NCBI RefSeq assembly: GCF_013201625.1
Contig: NZ_CP053839.1
Coordinates: 744,001-808,000, forward strand
Length of the DNA: 64,000 nt
Direction: 5' to 3'
Source: Aliarcobacter lanthieri
GTDB taxonomy: Bacteria > Campylobacterota > Campylobacteria > Campylobacterales > Arcobacteraceae
Position numbers and translations under genes: made by a program. Shown piece by piece: positions 62,338 to 64,000 of the stretch. The notes beneath the pieces were generated by a model. It ran no database searches, was not told the DNA's origin, and was given only the letters and a program-made list of their open reading frames with translations. Numbering within the stretch: position 1 is the stretch's first letter; each line of letters starts with the position of its first letter.

Positions 62338-64000
62338 ATGAAAATCACAATGGCCAGAACTGTTGCTGCAGCTTTATTAGTTGCTAGTAGTAATTTAAGT
62401 GCTAATGAGACAACAAAACTTGATGATATTCAAGTTGTAACTACTGCTTCTGGATTTGAGCAAAATATTGCTGATGCAGCTGCTTCAATTTCAGTTATTA
62501 CAGCTGAAGAATTAGAAAAAAAATCTTACTCAAATGTAACAGATGCTTTAAAAAATGTACCCGGGATTAATGTTACTGGAAGTGGTGCAAACAAAACTAT
62601 ATCTATTAGAGGTCTTGGGCAAGAATATACATTGTTCTTAATTGATGGAAAACCTGCACAAGGTGATGATGCTTATAAAATTAGGGGTGGTTATCCTGGA
62701 AGTAAAGTAAATTATATGCCTCCACTTGAAGCAATAGAGAGAATAGAAATTATAAGAGGTCCTGCTTCTGCTCTTTATGGTTCTGATGCAATGGGTGGAG
62801 TTATTAATATAATTACAAAAAAACATGCTGATAAAGCAACTGCAAGTATAAGAACAGAGTATATAAAGGGTGCTTCTTCAAATATAGTAAATAATGCTAC
62901 ATCAAATACAAGTATGTATGTAAATGTTCCACTTATTGAAAAAACACTATCTTTTCAACTCGATGCTGGGATAATGGATCAAAAAGAGAAGGATAATGCA
63001 GAAAGAACAAAACATATAAGTGGTGCAGATCCTGATTACGAGAGAAAAAATGTTGGAGGTAAATTTATATATACTCCAGATGAACATAATACTATTAGAG
63101 CTGGTTACTCTTATTCTTTACAAGAAACAACACAAAATCCTGGGAAAAGTATGAAAGAAGGAACTCTTAATGCTATGGGTGTTTTTACACCAGGTAGTGT
63201 TAGTCATCAAAAATTTGAAAGAACTAACTATAATTTAGATCATGAATTAAAATATGATAAATTTGCTCTTAATTCTTATGTAACTTATGATAAAGATAAG
63301 AGTATAACACAAAAAAATGAATTTGAAACTCTTATTGGGAATACACAAGGAACATATTTCTTTGATAATAACTCTTTAAGTGTTGGTTTAAATTATAAAA
63401 AAGAAGAAATTAAAACAGATGGACAGCATAATGCTGATAAGGAAACAAAAGAGTCTGAACGATATCAATGGGCACTATTTGCTGAAGATACTTGGCAAGC
63501 TACTGATGCTTTAGCTTTAACTTTAAGTGGAAGATATGATAAAAATGAAGTTTTCGGAAGTAATTTTTCTCCAAAAGCTTATGCAGTTTATAGTTTAACA
63601 GATAATTTAAACTTAAAAGGTGGAATTACTTCTGGATATAAAGCACCTAGCTTAAGAAATTCAGATCCTAGTTATGCTGAAGCTTCAATGGGTGGAGCTA
63701 TGATTGGAAATGCAGATTTAAAACCTGAGAAAAGTATAAACTATGAAGCTGGTCTTGCTTATGATAACCCTGATATTGGATTAGCAGCTAGTTTAATGTT
63801 ATTTCAAATAGATTTTAAAGATAAAATAATGCGTGATCAAAATGATAAATTACCAGGAAGTACATTACCAGGAGATTTTCATTGGAAAGGTCATACTTTC
63901 CCAAATGGAGGTGCAGCAGGATATACTACATACTATAATGTTGATGAAGCAGAGAGTAAAGGTATAGAACTTACAACAAAATATAATATTTTAGATAATT
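62338..64000 (+). CDS. TonB-dependent outer-membrane receptor (5' part)
   Basis: The frame is open from ATG 62338 to the window end, about 554 residues with no stop, so the gene continues outside. A signal peptide (MKITMARTVAAALLVASSNLSA) is followed by a TonB-box-like DDIQVVTT. The plug domain has DALKNVPGINVTGSG, ISIRGLGQEYTLFLIDG and IEIIRGPASALYGSDAMGGV. Barrel strands follow, including GGITSGYKAPSLRN and NADLKPEKSINYEAGL. The type resembles FepA/CirA/CfrA siderophore or colicin receptors; an iron role is supported by the Fur-like site. AAAAGGAA lies upstream of the ATG. Confidence 0.93.
   Translation, partial: MKITMARTVAAALLVASSNLSANETTKLDDIQVVTTASGFEQNIADAAASISVITAEELEKKSYSNVTDALKNVPGINVTGSGANKTISIRGLGQEYTLFLIDGKPAQGDDAYKIRGGYPGSKVNYMPPLEAIERIEIIRGPASALYGSDAMGGVINIITKKHADKATASIRTEYIKGASSNIVNNATSNTSMYVNVPLIEKTLSFQLDAGIMDQKEKDNAERTKHISGADPDYERKNVGGKFIYTPDEHNTIRAGYSYSLQETTQNPGKSMKEGTLNAMGVFTPGSVSHQKFERTNYNLDHELKYDKFALNSYVTYDKDKSITQKNEFETLIGNTQGTYFFDNNSLSVGLNYKKEEIKTDGQHNADKETKESERYQWALFAEDTWQATDALALTLSGRYDKNEVFGSNFSPKAYAVYSLTDNLNLKGGITSGYKAPSLRNSDPSYAEASMGGAMIGNADLKPEKSINYEAGLAYDNPDIGLAASLMLFQIDFKDKIMRDQNDKLPGSTLPGDFHWKGHTFPNGGAAGYTTYYNVDEAESKGIELTTKYNILDN

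Overview
The window is a strongly AT-rich chromosomal segment from a member of the Campylobacterota, most likely Arcobacter or a close relative (Aliarcobacter type). This rests on the 16S rRNA sequence, the S10-spc ribosomal cluster without rpmD, a Campylobacter-type second adenylate kinase, histidine kinases with the IAHQWRQPL motif, and a large chemoreceptor set. No insertion sequence, prophage or CRISPR array was seen.

Layout. (1) 1-9349: the S10-spc ribosomal protein cluster, entered inside rplD and running through rplO, secY, map and infA, closed by a strong hairpin. (2) 9428-13055: a divergent family-4-like uracil-DNA glycosylase, a lipoprotein and aspS. (3) 13288-41539: an accessory region dense in signalling genes. 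It holds a soluble tandem-Cache/CheW protein, five chemoreceptors, an OmpR-type regulator, two histidine kinases and a GGDEF response regulator. Housekeeping genes lie between them: two adenylate kinases, a CinA-like protein, a PatB-like lyase, an iron alcohol dehydrogenase, alr and uvrC. (4) 41715-47724: a tolC-acrA-acrB type RND efflux operon divergent from a marR gene, with a palindromic operator candidate between them. (5) 47721-54546: a membrane protein, xth, a small secreted protein, a TauE/SafE permease, an AEC permease and the pgi-galU-pgm sugar-phosphate operon. (6) 54665-60520: a complete rRNA operon with a consensus promoter, in the order tRNA-Asn, 16S, tRNA-Ile, tRNA-Ala, 23S, 5S, with processing stems around 16S and 23S. 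(7) 60889-64000: a PKMT-like methyltransferase and the start of a TonB-dependent receptor behind a Fur-box-like site; the receptor runs off the window.

How the genes work together. The receptors at 33820 and 36365 differ in sensor domain but share an almost identical 572-bp signalling module and a duplicated promoter region, which points to gene conversion. Three receptors end in WESF, similar to the NWETF tether that binds CheR in enterobacteria. The CZB receptor, an unknown protein and a response regulator appear to form one operon. The GGDEF regulator and the hybrid kinase with receiver and HPt domains look like a phosphorelay feeding c-di-GMP synthesis. AspRS carries the His found in non-discriminating enzymes, which would imply that Asn-tRNA is made by transamidation.

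Functions were assigned by reading motifs and comparing them with remembered families; no database search was run.
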